Assembly: GCF_002205845.1 (NCBI RefSeq)
Contig: NZ_NISI01000016.1
Coordinates: 52,332-116,331, forward strand
DNA from: Roseateles puraquae
GTDB taxonomy: Bacteria > Pseudomonadota > Gammaproteobacteria > Burkholderiales > Burkholderiaceae_C
Length of the DNA: 64,000 nt
Direction of reading: 5' to 3'
In this document: positions 8,375-19,345 of the stretch, piece after piece
How positions within the stretch are numbered: position 1 is the stretch's first letter
Layout of the letters: each line of letters begins with the position of its first letter
Position numbers and translations under genes: made by a program
The notes under the pieces: model-generated
The model's input: the letters and a program-made list of their open reading frames with translations, nothing else
What the model was told of the DNA's origin: nothing
Databases searched by the model: none

Positions 8375-9026
8375 GACCCTCGTCTTCGACACCGGCCCCA
8401 ATCCGGGCACCACCCTCATCGTGCTGCACGGCCTGGGCGCCGACGGGCATGACTTCGTGCCCATCTGCGAGGAGCTGGACCTGACCTCGCTCGGCGCGGT
8501 GCGCTTCATCTTTCCGCATGCGCCCGAGCGGCCGGTGACGATCAACGGCGGCTATGTGATGCGCGCCTGGTACGACATCCTCGGCACCGACCTCGTGCGC
8601 CGCGAGGACGAAGCCGGCCTGCGCGAATCGCAGGCGGCGATTGCCGCGCTGGTGGACGCCGAGCGCGCCCGCGGCGTAGCGGCCAACCGCATCGTGCTGA
8701 TGGGCTTCTCGCAGGGCTGCGCCATGGCCCTGATGACGGCCCTGCGCTACCCCGAGCGCCTGGCGGGCGCGGTGGGCCTGTCGGGCTATCTGCCGCTGGC
8801 GGCCAGCACGGCGGCCGAACGGGCGCCAGCCAATGCCGACCTGCCGATCTTCATGGCCCACGGCACCCAGGATGGCGTGGTGGTGCCCGCCCGCGGCACG
8901 GCCAGCCGGGATGCGCTGCAGGCCCTCGGGCATGCGGTCGAGTGGCACGACTACCCGATGGCGCATTCGGTCTGCCTGGAGGAGATCCGCAACCTCAACG
9001 CCTGGCTGCTGAAGCAACTGGGCTGA
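8367..9026 (+). CDS. Carboxylesterase, alpha/beta hydrolase (phospholipase/carboxylesterase family)
   Basis: 219 residues, the normal length for the YpfH/EstB-like carboxylesterases. The sequence opens with an oxyanion-hole LHGLGADGHDF segment; the nucleophile elbow GFSQGCAM lies near residues 114-121, the acidic residue follows in HGTQDGVV, and the catalytic His is in YPMAHSVC near 200. These enzymes hydrolyse short-chain or lysophospholipid esters in the cytoplasm. It overlaps the GNAT gene by 8 bases. No promoter of its own was evident. Confidence 0.88.
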   Translation: MLETLVFDTGPNPGTTLIVLHGLGADGHDFVPICEELDLTSLGAVRFIFPHAPERPVTINGGYVMRAWYDILGTDLVRREDEAGLRESQAAIAALVDAERARGVAANRIVLMGFSQGCAMALMTALRYPERLAGAVGLSGYLPLAASTAAERAPANADLPIFMAHGTQDGVVVPARGTASRDALQALGHAVEWHDYPMAHSVCLEEIRNLNAWLLKQLG

Positions 9027-9084
9027 GTTCACCTGCCTGTTCGGCTGGCCGCCGCACAGGCCGAGCGGGGAAGATGTAGTCGTC

Positions 9085-10416
9085 ATGGAGCGTCTTGCTG
9101 AACAGATCGTCGCCTGGCACAACCGCCACCCCCTGGCGCGGCGCATTGCCGCGGGCGACGTGCATACCGTGGGCGTGGTGGCCCTGCCCTTCGTGCGCGC
9201 CTCGGCCGAGGCGGGCGGCCTGGTCGAGCCCGTCCTGACCGACGCCGTCACCTTCGACGAACTGGCCGCCGCGCCCCGGCCTTCGGCGGTGGCCGCGCTG
9301 TGGCATCGGCTGCAGGCCCTCACGCACCGGTTGAAGCTGCCCGGCCTGAAGCCGCGCACACAGTGGCGCGCCTTCAACGAGCGGTTCGTGCCGGGCCTGC
9401 GGCCGGCGCGCATCGAAGCCTTCGCTTTGGCCCACGGCTTTGCCGACCCGCCCGCCACCCCCGAAGCGCAGCCCTGGCGCGTGGTGGTCATCGACGAGGC
9501 GCTGGCCAGCCGGCACAGCGGTTGGCCCTTCGAGCTTTATCTGATGACGGCGGGCATCGACCACGGCAAGCAGCGCACGCGCGTGCTGGCCGGGCGCGGC
9601 ATCCCGTCGGAGATCATCGGCCGGCGCTTGTGGGACCCGCGGCGCGTGGGCATCGCAGCCGCGCTGGCGCTGGTGCTGACCGCGGGCGCCGCGTGGCTCA
9701 TGTGGCCTCGCTCGGTGAGCGAACCCGTGACGCCCCCGGCAGAAGCCGCCTCGACACCGGCAGCGCCTGCAGCCTCCGTAGCGGCACCCGCTGAATCGAC
9801 CGCATCCGCCCCATCGGCTGCGTCGGCTGCGTCGGCATCGGAGGGTGCCGAGGCCACGTCTGCACCCGCCTCTGCGCCCGCCAGCACCGCAGCCTCGTCG
9901 CCCGCGACGGCCGCCAGCGAGCCCGACGCTGACGCGCCGCCGCCCGATATCCGCCCGCGGCTCGTGGAGCGCGCAGACGGCATCAAGCGCCCGCCGCTGC
10001 TGTCGAGCAAGCCGCGCGAGCCGGAAGGCAAGGTTGCGGAGAAGGTCACCGACAAGTCGCCCGACACCTCTTCGGACAAGGCGGGCGAGAAGCCCGCGGC
10101 GCGCGGTGAAGCCAAGACCGGCAAGTCGGAACCCGCGGACCCGCGCCTGACGCGCATGGCGCAGTCACCCGACAAGGTGGTGGTCGCTCTGGTGGGCCCG
10201 CCGGGCAGCAAGGCGGATGCTGAAGCCCTGCTCAAGAAGATGCAGGCCAGCCTGGCCGGGGTGCATGGCGACCCCGATACCTTGCAGGCCGACGTCATCC
10301 AGACGCCGGAAGGCTGGCGCGCGGCGGTTTGGCCCTTCCCGAGCCGTGAGCAGGCGCAGCTCATCAACGCGACGCTGGTGGCCCGTGGCTTCAAGACCAA
10401 GGCCGTGAACTTCTGA
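9085..10416 (+). CDS. Single-pass membrane protein with Ala/Ser/Pro-rich linker and SPOR-like C-terminus
   Basis: 443 residues. The first ~190 residues form a soluble, presumably cytoplasmic domain that I cannot assign. One transmembrane helix follows (about 190-210, GIAAALALVLTAGAAWLMW). Then comes a long low-complexity segment rich in Ala, Ser, Pro and later Lys/Glu, which looks disordered. The last ~80 residues (KVVVALVGPPGSKADAEAL ... VARGFKTKAVNF) resemble a SPOR domain, which binds denuded peptidoglycan at division sites. If right, the protein spans the inner membrane with its C-terminus on the wall. It converges on the GNAT gene with only 4 bases between stops. Assignment of SPOR is by pattern only. 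Confidence 0.65.
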   Translation: MERLAEQIVAWHNRHPLARRIAAGDVHTVGVVALPFVRASAEAGGLVEPVLTDAVTFDELAAAPRPSAVAALWHRLQALTHRLKLPGLKPRTQWRAFNERFVPGLRPARIEAFALAHGFADPPATPEAQPWRVVVIDEALASRHSGWPFELYLMTAGIDHGKQRTRVLAGRGIPSEIIGRRLWDPRRVGIAAALALVLTAGAAWLMWPRSVSEPVTPPAEAASTPAAPAASVAAPAESTASAPSAASAASASEGAEATSAPASAPASTAASSPATAASEPDADAPPPDIRPRLVERADGIKRPPLLSSKPREPEGKVAEKVTDKSPDTSSDKAGEKPAARGEAKTGKSEPADPRLTRMAQSPDKVVVALVGPPGSKADAEALLKKMQASLAGVHGDPDTLQADVIQTPEGWRAAVWPFPSREQAQLINATLVARGFKTKAVNF

Positions 10417-10420
10417 ACGC

Positions 10421-10867
10421 TCAGGTGGCTGGCGCGCGGATGACGAAAGCGCGCTTGTCGCCGCTGGCAAAGCCGCAGCGCTCATAGAAGGCCCAGACGG
10501 CTGGGTCCTTGCGGCTGGTGGTCAGCACGACCTTGTAGCAGCCGCTCGCCCAGGCCTGGCCGAGGGCATGCTGGATCACCGCCTGGCCGTGGCCCCGGCC
10601 GCGGTGCGCAGCCTCGGTGACGACGTTCTCGATGACGCCGTAGCTGCGCCCGCCGCGCGTGAGGTTGGGGATGACGGCGAGGTTGCAGCTGGCAATCAGC
10701 CGGCCCTCGGCAAACCGCCCGAAATGCCGCAGGCCCGGATGGGCGAACACCGCCCGCACCGCCGCGGGCGACGGGGGCGGGTCGCCCGGGTTCAGGTGCT
10801 CGTACAGGGCCACCAAGGCTTCGGCGTCGCCGACGCCGAGATCGCGCAAGGTGGCCGCCGTGCTCAC
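10421..10867 (-). CDS. GNAT family N-acetyltransferase
   Basis: 148 residues. Contains the GNAT core: ENVVTEAAHRGRGHGQAVIQHAL (R-G-x-G-x-A acetyl-CoA pyrophosphate loop) and KDPAVWAFYERCGFA near the C-terminus, typical of motif B. The start is GTG at 10867, overlapping the prolyl oligopeptidase stop as GTGA, which implies translational coupling to that gene. The substrate is unknown; nothing in the neighbourhood narrows it. Confidence 0.85.
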   Translation of the reverse strand: MSTAATLRDLGVGDAEALVALYEHLNPGDPPPSPAAVRAVFAHPGLRHFGRFAEGRLIASCNLAVIPNLTRGGRSYGVIENVVTEAAHRGRGHGQAVIQHALGQAWASGCYKVVLTTSRKDPAVWAFYERCGFASGDKRAFVIRAPAT

Positions 10868-12993
10868 TTCACTTCCAGCTTCATCACGTGGGCGATGAAG
10901 GCCAGGATGTCGCTGCGCTCCTCGATGATCTTGGAGGTGGGCTTGCCCGCGCCGTGGCCGGCATTGGTCTCGATGCGGATCAGCTTGGGCGCAGCGCCGG
11001 TGTCGGCGGCCTGCAGCGTGGCGGCGTACTTGAAGCTGTGCGCGGGCACGACGCGGTCGTCGTGGTCACCCGTGGTGACGAGCACGGCCGGGTAGTTCAC
11101 GCCACTCTTGATGTTGTGCAGCGGCGAGTAGGCCTGCAGGGCCTTGAACATCTCCGGGCTGTCCTTGCTGGTGCCGTAGTCGGTGGCCCAGGCCCAGCCG
11201 ATGGTGAAGTTCTGGTAGCGCAGCATGTCCATCACGCCGACCTGCGGCACGGCCGCGGCGAAGAGGTCGGGGCGCTGGTTGGTGACCGCGCCGACCAGCA
11301 GGCCGCCGTTGCTGCCCCCGTTGATGGCCAGCGTGGCGGGGCTGGCCACCTTGTTGGCCACCAACCATTCGCCGGCCGCGATGAAGTCGTCAAAGACGTT
11401 CTGCTTCTTGAGCTTGGTGCCGGCCTCATGCCAGGCCGCGCCGTACTCGCCACCGCCGCGGATGGAAGCGATCACGTAGACACCGCCCATCTTCAGCCAG
11501 GTGGCCGCGGTGACGCCGTAGCCGGGCGTGATGGAGATGTCGAAGCCGCCGTAGCCGTAGAGCAGCGTGGGGTTCTTGCCATCGAGCTTGAGGCCCTTCT
11601 TGGCCGCGATGAAGATCGGGAAGCGCGTGCCGTCCTTGCTGGTGACGAATTCGCGGCGCGTCTCGTACTCGTCGCTGTTGAAGATGGTCTTGGGCTCCTT
11701 GAAGAGCGAAACCTTGCCCGTCTTCACGTCATAGCGGTAGATGGACGCGGGCGTGGTGAGGCTGGTGTAGCTGAAGAAGGTTTCGGCATCGGTCCAGCGG
11801 CCGCCAAAGCCACCGGCCGTGCCCACGCCGGGCAGCTTCACGTCGGTCAGCCGCTTGCCGTCGGCGGCGTGCACGCGCACGAGCGTGGCGGCATCCTGCA
11901 GATAGGTCAGCAGGAAGCGGCCACCCACGGCCGAGGCGCCGGTCATGGCGTCGGGGCCTTCAGCCACGAGCGTCTTCCAGCCGGCGGGTGCGGGCTTCTT
12001 CAGGTCGATGCTGATCAGCTTGCCACGGGGCGCGTCCTTGTCGGTCTTCACGATGAGCTTGCCGCCCACCACGGCCACGGGCGAGTACTGGGCGTCGAAG
12101 TCCAGCGTGATCGGCTGGGGCTTGCCGCCGGCAAAGCTGCCCTTGGGCAGGGGCAGCACCATCAGGCCGTTCTTGCGGCCGGCGCTCTTCCAGACGCTGA
12201 TCAACAGCAGCTGGCCATCGTCGGACACCTCGGTGCCGAAGCCCCACTCCTTGTCCTCGCGGTTCTCGGCCACCAGCACGTCCTCGGACTGTGGCGTGCC
12301 CAGGCGGTGGTAGTAGAGCTTCTGGTAGTAGTTGGCGCCCTTGAGAGCCTCGCCTTCCTTGGGCGCGTCGTAGCGGGCGTAGAAGAAGCCGCGGCCGTCA
12401 GCCGTCCAGCTGGCGCTGCTGAACTTGACCCATTCGATCTTGTCGGCGAGGTCCTGGCCGGTGGCCAGGTCGCGCACCTTCCAGGTCTGCCAGTCAGAGC
12501 CGGCACCGGCCACGCCGTAGGCCAGCAGCTTGCCGTCGCGCGAGGGCACCACGCCGCTGAGCGCGACGGTGCCGTCCTTGCTCATCGCGTTGGGGTCCAG
12601 GGCCACCTGGGGCTCGTCCTTCAGCGTCTTGGCCGTGTAGAGCACGCTTTGCTGCTGCAGACCATCGTTGCGGCTCCAGAAGTAGCGGCCGCCTTCCCGG
12701 AAGGGGATGCTGAAGCGCTCGAAGTTGTAGAGCTCGGTGTAGATGCGCCGGGTGGGCAGGCGCTGCGGCATGGCCGCCAGGAACTTGTCGGTGACTTCGT
12801 TCTGCTGCACGACCCAGGCCTTGGTCTCGGCGCTGTTGTCGTCTTCCAGCCAGCGGTACGGGTCGGCGACCGTGGTGCCGTGGTAGGTGTCGACCTGGTC
12901 GACCTTGCGCGTCACGGGGTAGCTGAGACCCTGGGCCTGGGCGCTTGTGGCGACGACGGCAGCGAGGGTCAGGGCAGACAGGGAGAGCTTCAT
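10864..12993 (-). CDS. Prolyl oligopeptidase family serine peptidase (S9), secreted
   Basis: 709 residues. A signal peptide (MKLSLSALTLAAVVATSAQA) is followed by the S9 N-terminal signature DPYRWLEDDNSAETKAWV, a beta-propeller region, and the catalytic alpha/beta domain with nucleophile Ser in GGSNGGLL (about 561), Asp in TGDHDDRV (about 646) and His in NAGHGAGK (about 680). It cleaves after proline in short peptides, here probably in the periplasm. The start at 12993 is chosen because it gives the signal peptide; an upstream in-frame ATG at 13035 would read through a palindrome. It is coupled to the GNAT gene downstream. Confidence 0.92.
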   Translation of the reverse strand: MKLSLSALTLAAVVATSAQAQGLSYPVTRKVDQVDTYHGTTVADPYRWLEDDNSAETKAWVVQQNEVTDKFLAAMPQRLPTRRIYTELYNFERFSIPFREGGRYFWSRNDGLQQQSVLYTAKTLKDEPQVALDPNAMSKDGTVALSGVVPSRDGKLLAYGVAGAGSDWQTWKVRDLATGQDLADKIEWVKFSSASWTADGRGFFYARYDAPKEGEALKGANYYQKLYYHRLGTPQSEDVLVAENREDKEWGFGTEVSDDGQLLLISVWKSAGRKNGLMVLPLPKGSFAGGKPQPITLDFDAQYSPVAVVGGKLIVKTDKDAPRGKLISIDLKKPAPAGWKTLVAEGPDAMTGASAVGGRFLLTYLQDAATLVRVHAADGKRLTDVKLPGVGTAGGFGGRWTDAETFFSYTSLTTPASIYRYDVKTGKVSLFKEPKTIFNSDEYETRREFVTSKDGTRFPIFIAAKKGLKLDGKNPTLLYGYGGFDISITPGYGVTAATWLKMGGVYVIASIRGGGEYGAAWHEAGTKLKKQNVFDDFIAAGEWLVANKVASPATLAINGGSNGGLLVGAVTNQRPDLFAAAVPQVGVMDMLRYQNFTIGWAWATDYGTSKDSPEMFKALQAYSPLHNIKSGVNYPAVLVTTGDHDDRVVPAHSFKYAATLQAADTGAAPKLIRIETNAGHGAGKPTSKIIEERSDILAFIAHVMKLEVK

Positions 12994-13012
12994 CGAGCGA
13001 TGTCCTGGGGTA

Positions 13013-13035
13013 ATGACAATGCAAAGGATTGTCAT
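13013..13035. promoter_or_regulatory. Palindrome upstream of the prolyl oligopeptidase gene
   Basis: ATGACAAT and ATTGTCAT arms (8 bases each, perfect) are separated by 7 bases. The element ends about 20 bases before the start codon at 12993, a position where a repressor would block transcription or translation. It has no T-run, so it is not a terminator. The binding protein is unknown. Confidence 0.4.
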
Positions 13036-13087
13036 CGCGCGCTGCTGCCGCGCCGATGGTCACGCAGGGTTTTACCCAGCAGCGCCC

Positions 13088-13154
13088 GCGGAACCGGCTT
13101 TGCCGGGCCGCGTGGTGCGCCCCTTGAGGGGCCGGCGAAGCCGGTAGGGGTGGG
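13088..13154. repeat. Structured dispersed repeat, copy 1 (after argJ)
   Basis: Three small hairpins in a row: CCGGC-TTT-GCCGG, CCCC-TTGA-GGGG, CCGGC-GAA-GCCGG, then AGGGGTGGG. It begins with GCGGA and abuts the argJ stop codon at 13155. A second copy after sspA has the same order with different stem bases. This is a 3'-end REP-like element, perhaps affecting mRNA stability or termination. Confidence 0.75.
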
Positions 13155-14384
13155 CTAACTCCGATAGTCGGCGTTGATGCTGACGTAGTCGTGGCTCAGG
13201 TCGCAGGTCCACACGGTGGCGCGGGCGTTGCCGCGGTTCAGGCCGATGCGGATGGTGATCTCGGCCTGCTTCATCACGCGCTGGCCATCTTCCTCGCGGT
13301 AGGCCGGCAGCCGCCCACCCTGGCGCACGACGGCCACGTCGTCCAGGTCGAGGTCGATCAGGCCCTGGTCGAGGTCGCCAATGCCGGCGTAACCCACCGC
13401 CGCCAGGATGCGGCCGAGGTTGGGGTCGCTCGCGAAGAAGGCCGTCTTGACCAGCGGCGAGTGGGCGATGGCGTAGGCCGCCAGCTTGCACTCCGCCTCG
13501 TCTCGACCACCTTCCACGGTGATGGTGATGAACTTGGTGGCCCCCTCGCCATCGCGCACGATGGCCTGGGCAAGTTCCTGGGCCAGCGCCGTGAGCGCCG
13601 CAAGCAGGGCCTGGGCATCGGCGCTGTCCAGCGACATGATCTCGGCGTGCGCGGCGCGGCGGCTCGCGATCAGCATGAAGCAGTCGTTGGTGGAGGTGTC
13701 GCCGTCGATGGTGATGCGGTTGAAGGACGCATCGGCCGCGGCCTTGACCAGTGGCTGCAGCAGGGCCGGCGCAATGTTGGCGTCCGTGGCGATGAAGCCC
13801 AGCATCGTGGCCATGTTGGGGCGGATCATGCCCGCGCCCTTGGAGATGCCGGTCAGCGTGACCGGCACGCCGCCAAGCGTGATGCGCCGCGAGGCGGCCT
13901 TGGGCAGGGTGTCGGTGGTCATGATGCCGGCCGCGGCCTCGGCCCAGCCATCGTCCCGCAGGGCCGACAGCGCGCCGGGCAGGCCGGCGGTGATACGGTC
14001 CACCGGCAGCGTTTCCATGATGACGCCGGTCGAGAAGGGCAGGATCTGCGTGGGCTCGCAGCCCATCAGCCCGGCCAGGGCCTCGCAGGTGGCGCGGGCC
14101 CGGGCCAGGCCATCGGCGCCAGTGCCGGCGTTGGCATTGCCGGTGTTGATGAGCAGCGCGCGCACGGCAGCCCCGGCGGCCAGATGCTCGCGGCACAGCT
14201 GCACCGGCGCGGCGCAAAAACGGTTGGTGGTGAACACGCCGGCCACCGCGGCGCCCTCGTCGAGCGCGATGACCGTGAGGTCGCGGCGGTTGGCCTTGCG
14301 CACGCCCGCCATCGTCACGCCGAGGCGCACGCCCGGCACGGGCAAGAGGGTGGCGGGATCAGGGGCGGTGAGGTTGACGGGCAT
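13155..14384 (-). CDS. argJ: Bifunctional glutamate N-acetyltransferase / amino-acid acetyltransferase ArgJ
   Basis: 409 residues, the usual length. ArgJ moves the acetyl group from N-acetylornithine to glutamate in the cyclic arginine pathway, and bifunctional forms also use acetyl-CoA. The protein is made as a precursor that cleaves itself before a Thr; the [15 protein letters not shown] segment near residues 186-200 holds that Thr (ATML), and an upstream [20 protein letters not shown] stretch is also conserved. Other hallmarks are TNRFCAAPV near the N-terminus, [15 protein letters not shown], and a C-terminal [13 protein letters not shown]. Start at 14384 (MPVNLTAP); the longer frame to 14456 lacks similarity. 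argB lies 25 kb away in the same window. Confidence 0.95.
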   Translation of the reverse strand: MPVNLTAPDPATLLPVPGVRLGVTMAGVRKANRRDLTVIALDEGAAVAGVFTTNRFCAAPVQLCREHLAAGAAVRALLINTGNANAGTGADGLARARATCEALAGLMGCEPTQILPFSTGVIMETLPVDRITAGLPGALSALRDDGWAEAAAGIMTTDTLPKAASRRITLGGVPVTLTGISKGAGMIRPNMATMLGFIATDANIAPALLQPLVKAAADASFNRITIDGDTSTNDCFMLIASRRAAHAEIMSLDSADAQALLAALTALAQELAQAIVRDGEGATKFITITVEGGRDEAECKLAAYAIAHSPLVKTAFFASDPNLGRILAAVGYAGIGDLDQGLIDLDLDDVAVVRQGGRLPAYREEDGQRVMKQAEITIRIGLNRGNARATVWTCDLSHDYVSINADYRS

Positions 14385-14445
14385 GGCGCGCTCAGCAGAG
14401 TCAGGGAAAGCGCGCGGATTGTAGGAAGCCACGGCCGGCCCGGCC

Positions 14446-14476
14446 CCAAAAAGCACAAGGGCTCCCGAAGGAGCCC
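14446..14476 (-). terminator. Rho-independent terminator after the PEP-CTERM gene pair
   Basis: On the - strand: GGGCTCC, a TTCG tetraloop, GGAGCCC, then CTTGTGCTTTTT. A 7-base-pair stem at 14459-14476 with a T-rich run (14447-14452) lies just beyond the stop of the upstream PEP-CTERM gene and before argJ. Confidence 0.75.
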
Positions 14477-14498
14477 CTGTCTTGACGCGCGTCCGACC

Positions 14499-15191
14499 TC
14501 AGCGCGGCAGGCGGCGGCGGGCGTTGAAGGCCACGATGCCCAGGCCGGCCAGCAGCATGGCGTAGGTCTGCGGCTCCGGCACCTGCACGACGGTGTTGGG
14601 CACGTCGAGCTTGGTCGCTGTGATCAGGTCCTGGTAGGTGCTGTTGGTCAGCTTGTAGATGGCGTAGGTGCTGGTGCCGGTGAAGGCCGTGGCGCTGGCC
14701 AGGAAGCTGTTGGCCAGGGTCACCACGCTGTCGGCGCCCGCCACGCGGAAGCTGCCCGTGCCGGCGTCGTAGAGACCGCCGGTCTGCTGCGTCAGTTCCC
14801 ACACGGCAACCTGGAAGGCGGCCTGCTCGGTGTTGCCCCAGGTGGCGCTGGTCTTGTAGGAGGTGGTGTACAGGGCGGCCAGCAGGCTGCCCGTCTCGCC
14901 GGTGAACTCGGACTTGCTGTAGGTGGCGGTCAGCTTGGTGTTGGACTGCAGCGGCTCGATGCAGAACGCGGCGAAGCTGTCGCGCGCACCGCCGGTGAGC
15001 ACTTCGCTGTAGCTCAGCTCGGTGGCCAGGCCACCGAAGACTTTGGTGTTGCCGTCAAAGGCGTTCAGCTGCACGCCGGTCTTGGCGGCATTGCCGTTCC
15101 AGGCGAGGCTCACGTCGGTCGCGGCCAGGGCGGACGGGCCGATCGACATCAGGGCCAGGGCGGCGGCAGCGGGAAGGAGGCGGGTGTTCAT
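14499..15191 (-). CDS. PEP-CTERM protein with thioester-domain-like Cys and Gln motifs
   Basis: 230 residues. Signal peptide (MNTRLLPAAAALALMSIGPSALA), mature domain, and a C-terminal PEP-CTERM signal: VPEPQT, hydrophobic YAMLLAGLGIVAF, basic NARRRLPR. The mature part has FCIEPLQ (around 84-90) and, about 50 residues on, FQVAVWELTQ. A Cys in an aromatic-Cys context followed by a Gln in a FQxAxW context is the arrangement of thioester domains in surface adhesins, where Cys and Gln side chains cross-link. The match is by motif only. It lies 22 bases downstream of another PEP-CTERM gene and both end at a shared terminator, so they form a small operon of exosortase substrates. Confidence 0.8.
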   Translation of the reverse strand: MNTRLLPAAAALALMSIGPSALAATDVSLAWNGNAAKTGVQLNAFDGNTKVFGGLATELSYSEVLTGGARDSFAAFCIEPLQSNTKLTATYSKSEFTGETGSLLAALYTTSYKTSATWGNTEQAAFQVAVWELTQQTGGLYDAGTGSFRVAGADSVVTLANSFLASATAFTGTSTYAIYKLTNSTYQDLITATKLDVPNTVVQVPEPQTYAMLLAGLGIVAFNARRRLPR

Positions 15192-15213
15192 TCGGGTTCT
15201 CCGGGGGCGGGGC

Positions 15214-15714
15214 TCAGGCCTTGCGGCGACGCGACGCCACCAGGGCGCCCAGGACGGCCACGGCAGCCAGTGCGCCGGCATCCGGCTCCGGCAGCTCAAC
15301 GGTGGCGGTGAAGCCCTGCTCGATCTTGTCGCCCCAGGCGGTGCCGGTCACATCCAGCACCCATTGGCCGGCGCTCAGCTGCTGCGTGCTGAAGCTCCAC
15401 TGCTCCAGGCCCACGCGGATGAGGTTCCAGTCCACAGCCAGCGTTTCGGTCCAGCTCAGGCTCTGGCCGCTGGTCAGGTTGCGCAGGGCCACGGTCTGGA
15501 TGTCGATGGAGGGCGCATCGCCTTCCACGGTGATCAGGGAGCCGGTGACCCAGGTGTCGGTGTCCAGCGTGAAGGCGGACTTGGTGACCGAGAAGTTCTC
15601 GCCGTCGCCGGTGAAATCGATGTACGAGATATCGGACACCTTCACGGTGGCGGCAATGGCAGCTGAGGTCAGGCTCAGCGCTGCGGCAGCGATCAGGGCT
15701 TTGATGCGAGACAT
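15214..15714 (-). CDS. PEP-CTERM-type secreted protein
   Basis: 166 residues. Signal peptide MSRIKALIAAAALSLTSAAIAA. The C-terminus ends LPEPDAG, then ALAAVAVLGALVA and SRRRKA, a compact but complete PEP-CTERM signal. The mature part is beta-rich, with no recognised enzyme motif; it contains no cysteine. First gene of the two-gene operon. About 216 bases separate its start from the secA stop; besides the secA terminator I see only G/C-rich runs there and no clear promoter. Function unknown; probably exported to the cell surface after exosortase processing. Confidence 0.75.
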   Translation of the reverse strand: MSRIKALIAAAALSLTSAAIAATVKVSDISYIDFTGDGENFSVTKSAFTLDTDTWVTGSLITVEGDAPSIDIQTVALRNLTSGQSLSWTETLAVDWNLIRVGLEQWSFSTQQLSAGQWVLDVTGTAWGDKIEQGFTATVELPEPDAGALAAVAVLGALVASRRRKA

Positions 15715-15880
15715 TCTGGGATTCCTATCGGGCTTACCCGAAATCTGAGGGGTCTGACTGCACTCTAGGGGGGACGGCATCCCCCGAGCACCCCCCATGC
15801 ATGTGGCCCCGGGCCCGGGATGTGTGCAAACGCACGTTCTTCCCCCCAGATGGGTGGGGTCTGCCCGGGGGGCTGCAATG

Positions 15881-15906
15881 AAAACGGGCCGGCAAGACCG
15901 GCCCGT
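15881..15906 (-). terminator. secA terminator
   Basis: On the - strand: ACGGGCCGG, loop TCTTG, CCGGCCCGT, then TTTCATT. Nine perfect base pairs (15884-15892 with 15898-15906) about 25 bases after the secA stop codon, followed by a short T-run. Confidence 0.8.
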
Positions 15907-15930
15907 CATCGGGTGAAACGCCGCCGCGGA

Positions 15931-18675
<2,745 letters not shown>

Positions 18676-18868
18676 GCTGCGAAGGATGGGTGCTGCGCCG
18701 GCACCGGCCAAAAGGGCCCGGTCGCCTGGGACGCGAAACTGAAGGCGCGAATCTGGGGACGCGGCAAGGCATTGCAAGAAGGACTTGCCCGGTCGCGCAA
18801 AGCGGCGCAGTTTAGCAGCGCGCCTCTGCGGGCCAGGGGTGGGGCGGCGAGCTGACTACACTGCCGCC

Positions 18869-19207
18869 ATGTCGTCCGCGCCCCGCTATCTGCCGCCCAA
18901 AGTGCCGCGTGCCAGCATCCCGGCGCCTACGCCGGTGGCGCAAGCCCTGAGGGAACACGCGAGCCTGGCGCGGCTGGGCGAGCGGCTCGAGGATTCGCGA
19001 CGGCGCCTTCGCCTCATCGCGCCAGCACTGCCCGGGAACCTTGCAGCCAGCCTTCAGGCCGGCCCGCTGGACGAGGACGGCTGGAGTCTCTTGGCTGCCA
19101 ATGCCGCGGTCGCTGCCAAGCTGCGCCAGTTGCTGCCGCGCCTGGAGGCGTTGCTGGCCCAGCAGGGGCTGCCGGGCCGCATCCGCGTCAAGCTGCTTCA
19201 GAAATGA
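18869..19207 (+). CDS. DUF721 / DciA-like protein
   Basis: 112 residues. The core (LEDSRRRLRLIAPALPGNL, DEDGWSLLAANAAVAAKLRQLLPRLEALLAQQG, IRVKLLQK) matches DUF721, whose DciA members help load the replicative helicase DnaB in bacteria without DnaC. Proteins of this family often sit next to secA. This one is short: the N-terminus is Pro-rich and probably disordered. Start at 18869 follows the divergent promoter region; the frame is open upstream but overlaps it. It ends just before a terminator and tRNA-Thr. Confidence 0.75.
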   Translation: MSSAPRYLPPKVPRASIPAPTPVAQALREHASLARLGERLEDSRRRLRLIAPALPGNLAASLQAGPLDEDGWSLLAANAAVAAKLRQLLPRLEALLAQQGLPGRIRVKLLQK

Positions 19208-19241
19208 CAAGACCCCAGCGCCGCGAGGCGATGGGGTCTTG
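19208..19241. terminator. Hairpin after the DUF721 gene
   Basis: CAAGACCCCA (19208-19217) pairs perfectly with TGGGGTCTTG (19232-19241); inside it CGCC-GCGA-GGCG makes a second stem. No T-run follows on either strand, but position between the DUF721 stop and the oppositely oriented tRNA end fits a bidirectional terminator. Confidence 0.6.
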
Positions 19242-19244
19242 AAC

Positions 19245-19320
19245 TGGTGCCGGCTATCGGATTCGAACTGATGACCTACCGCTTACAAGGCGGTTGCTCT
19301 ACCAACTGAGCTAAGCCGGC
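19245..19320 (-). tRNA. tRNA-Thr (TGT anticodon)
   Basis: Read on the - strand, a complete 76-base cloverleaf with encoded CCA: acceptor GCCGGCT pairs with AGCCGGC, D-arm GCTCAGTTGGTAGAGC, anticodon loop CTTGTAA giving TGT, and T-arm loop TTCGAAT. It lies between the DUF721 gene and sspB, transcribed in the sspB direction. Confidence 0.95.
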
Positions 19321-19345
19321 GAAAGAAGACCGCGATTCTAGACGC

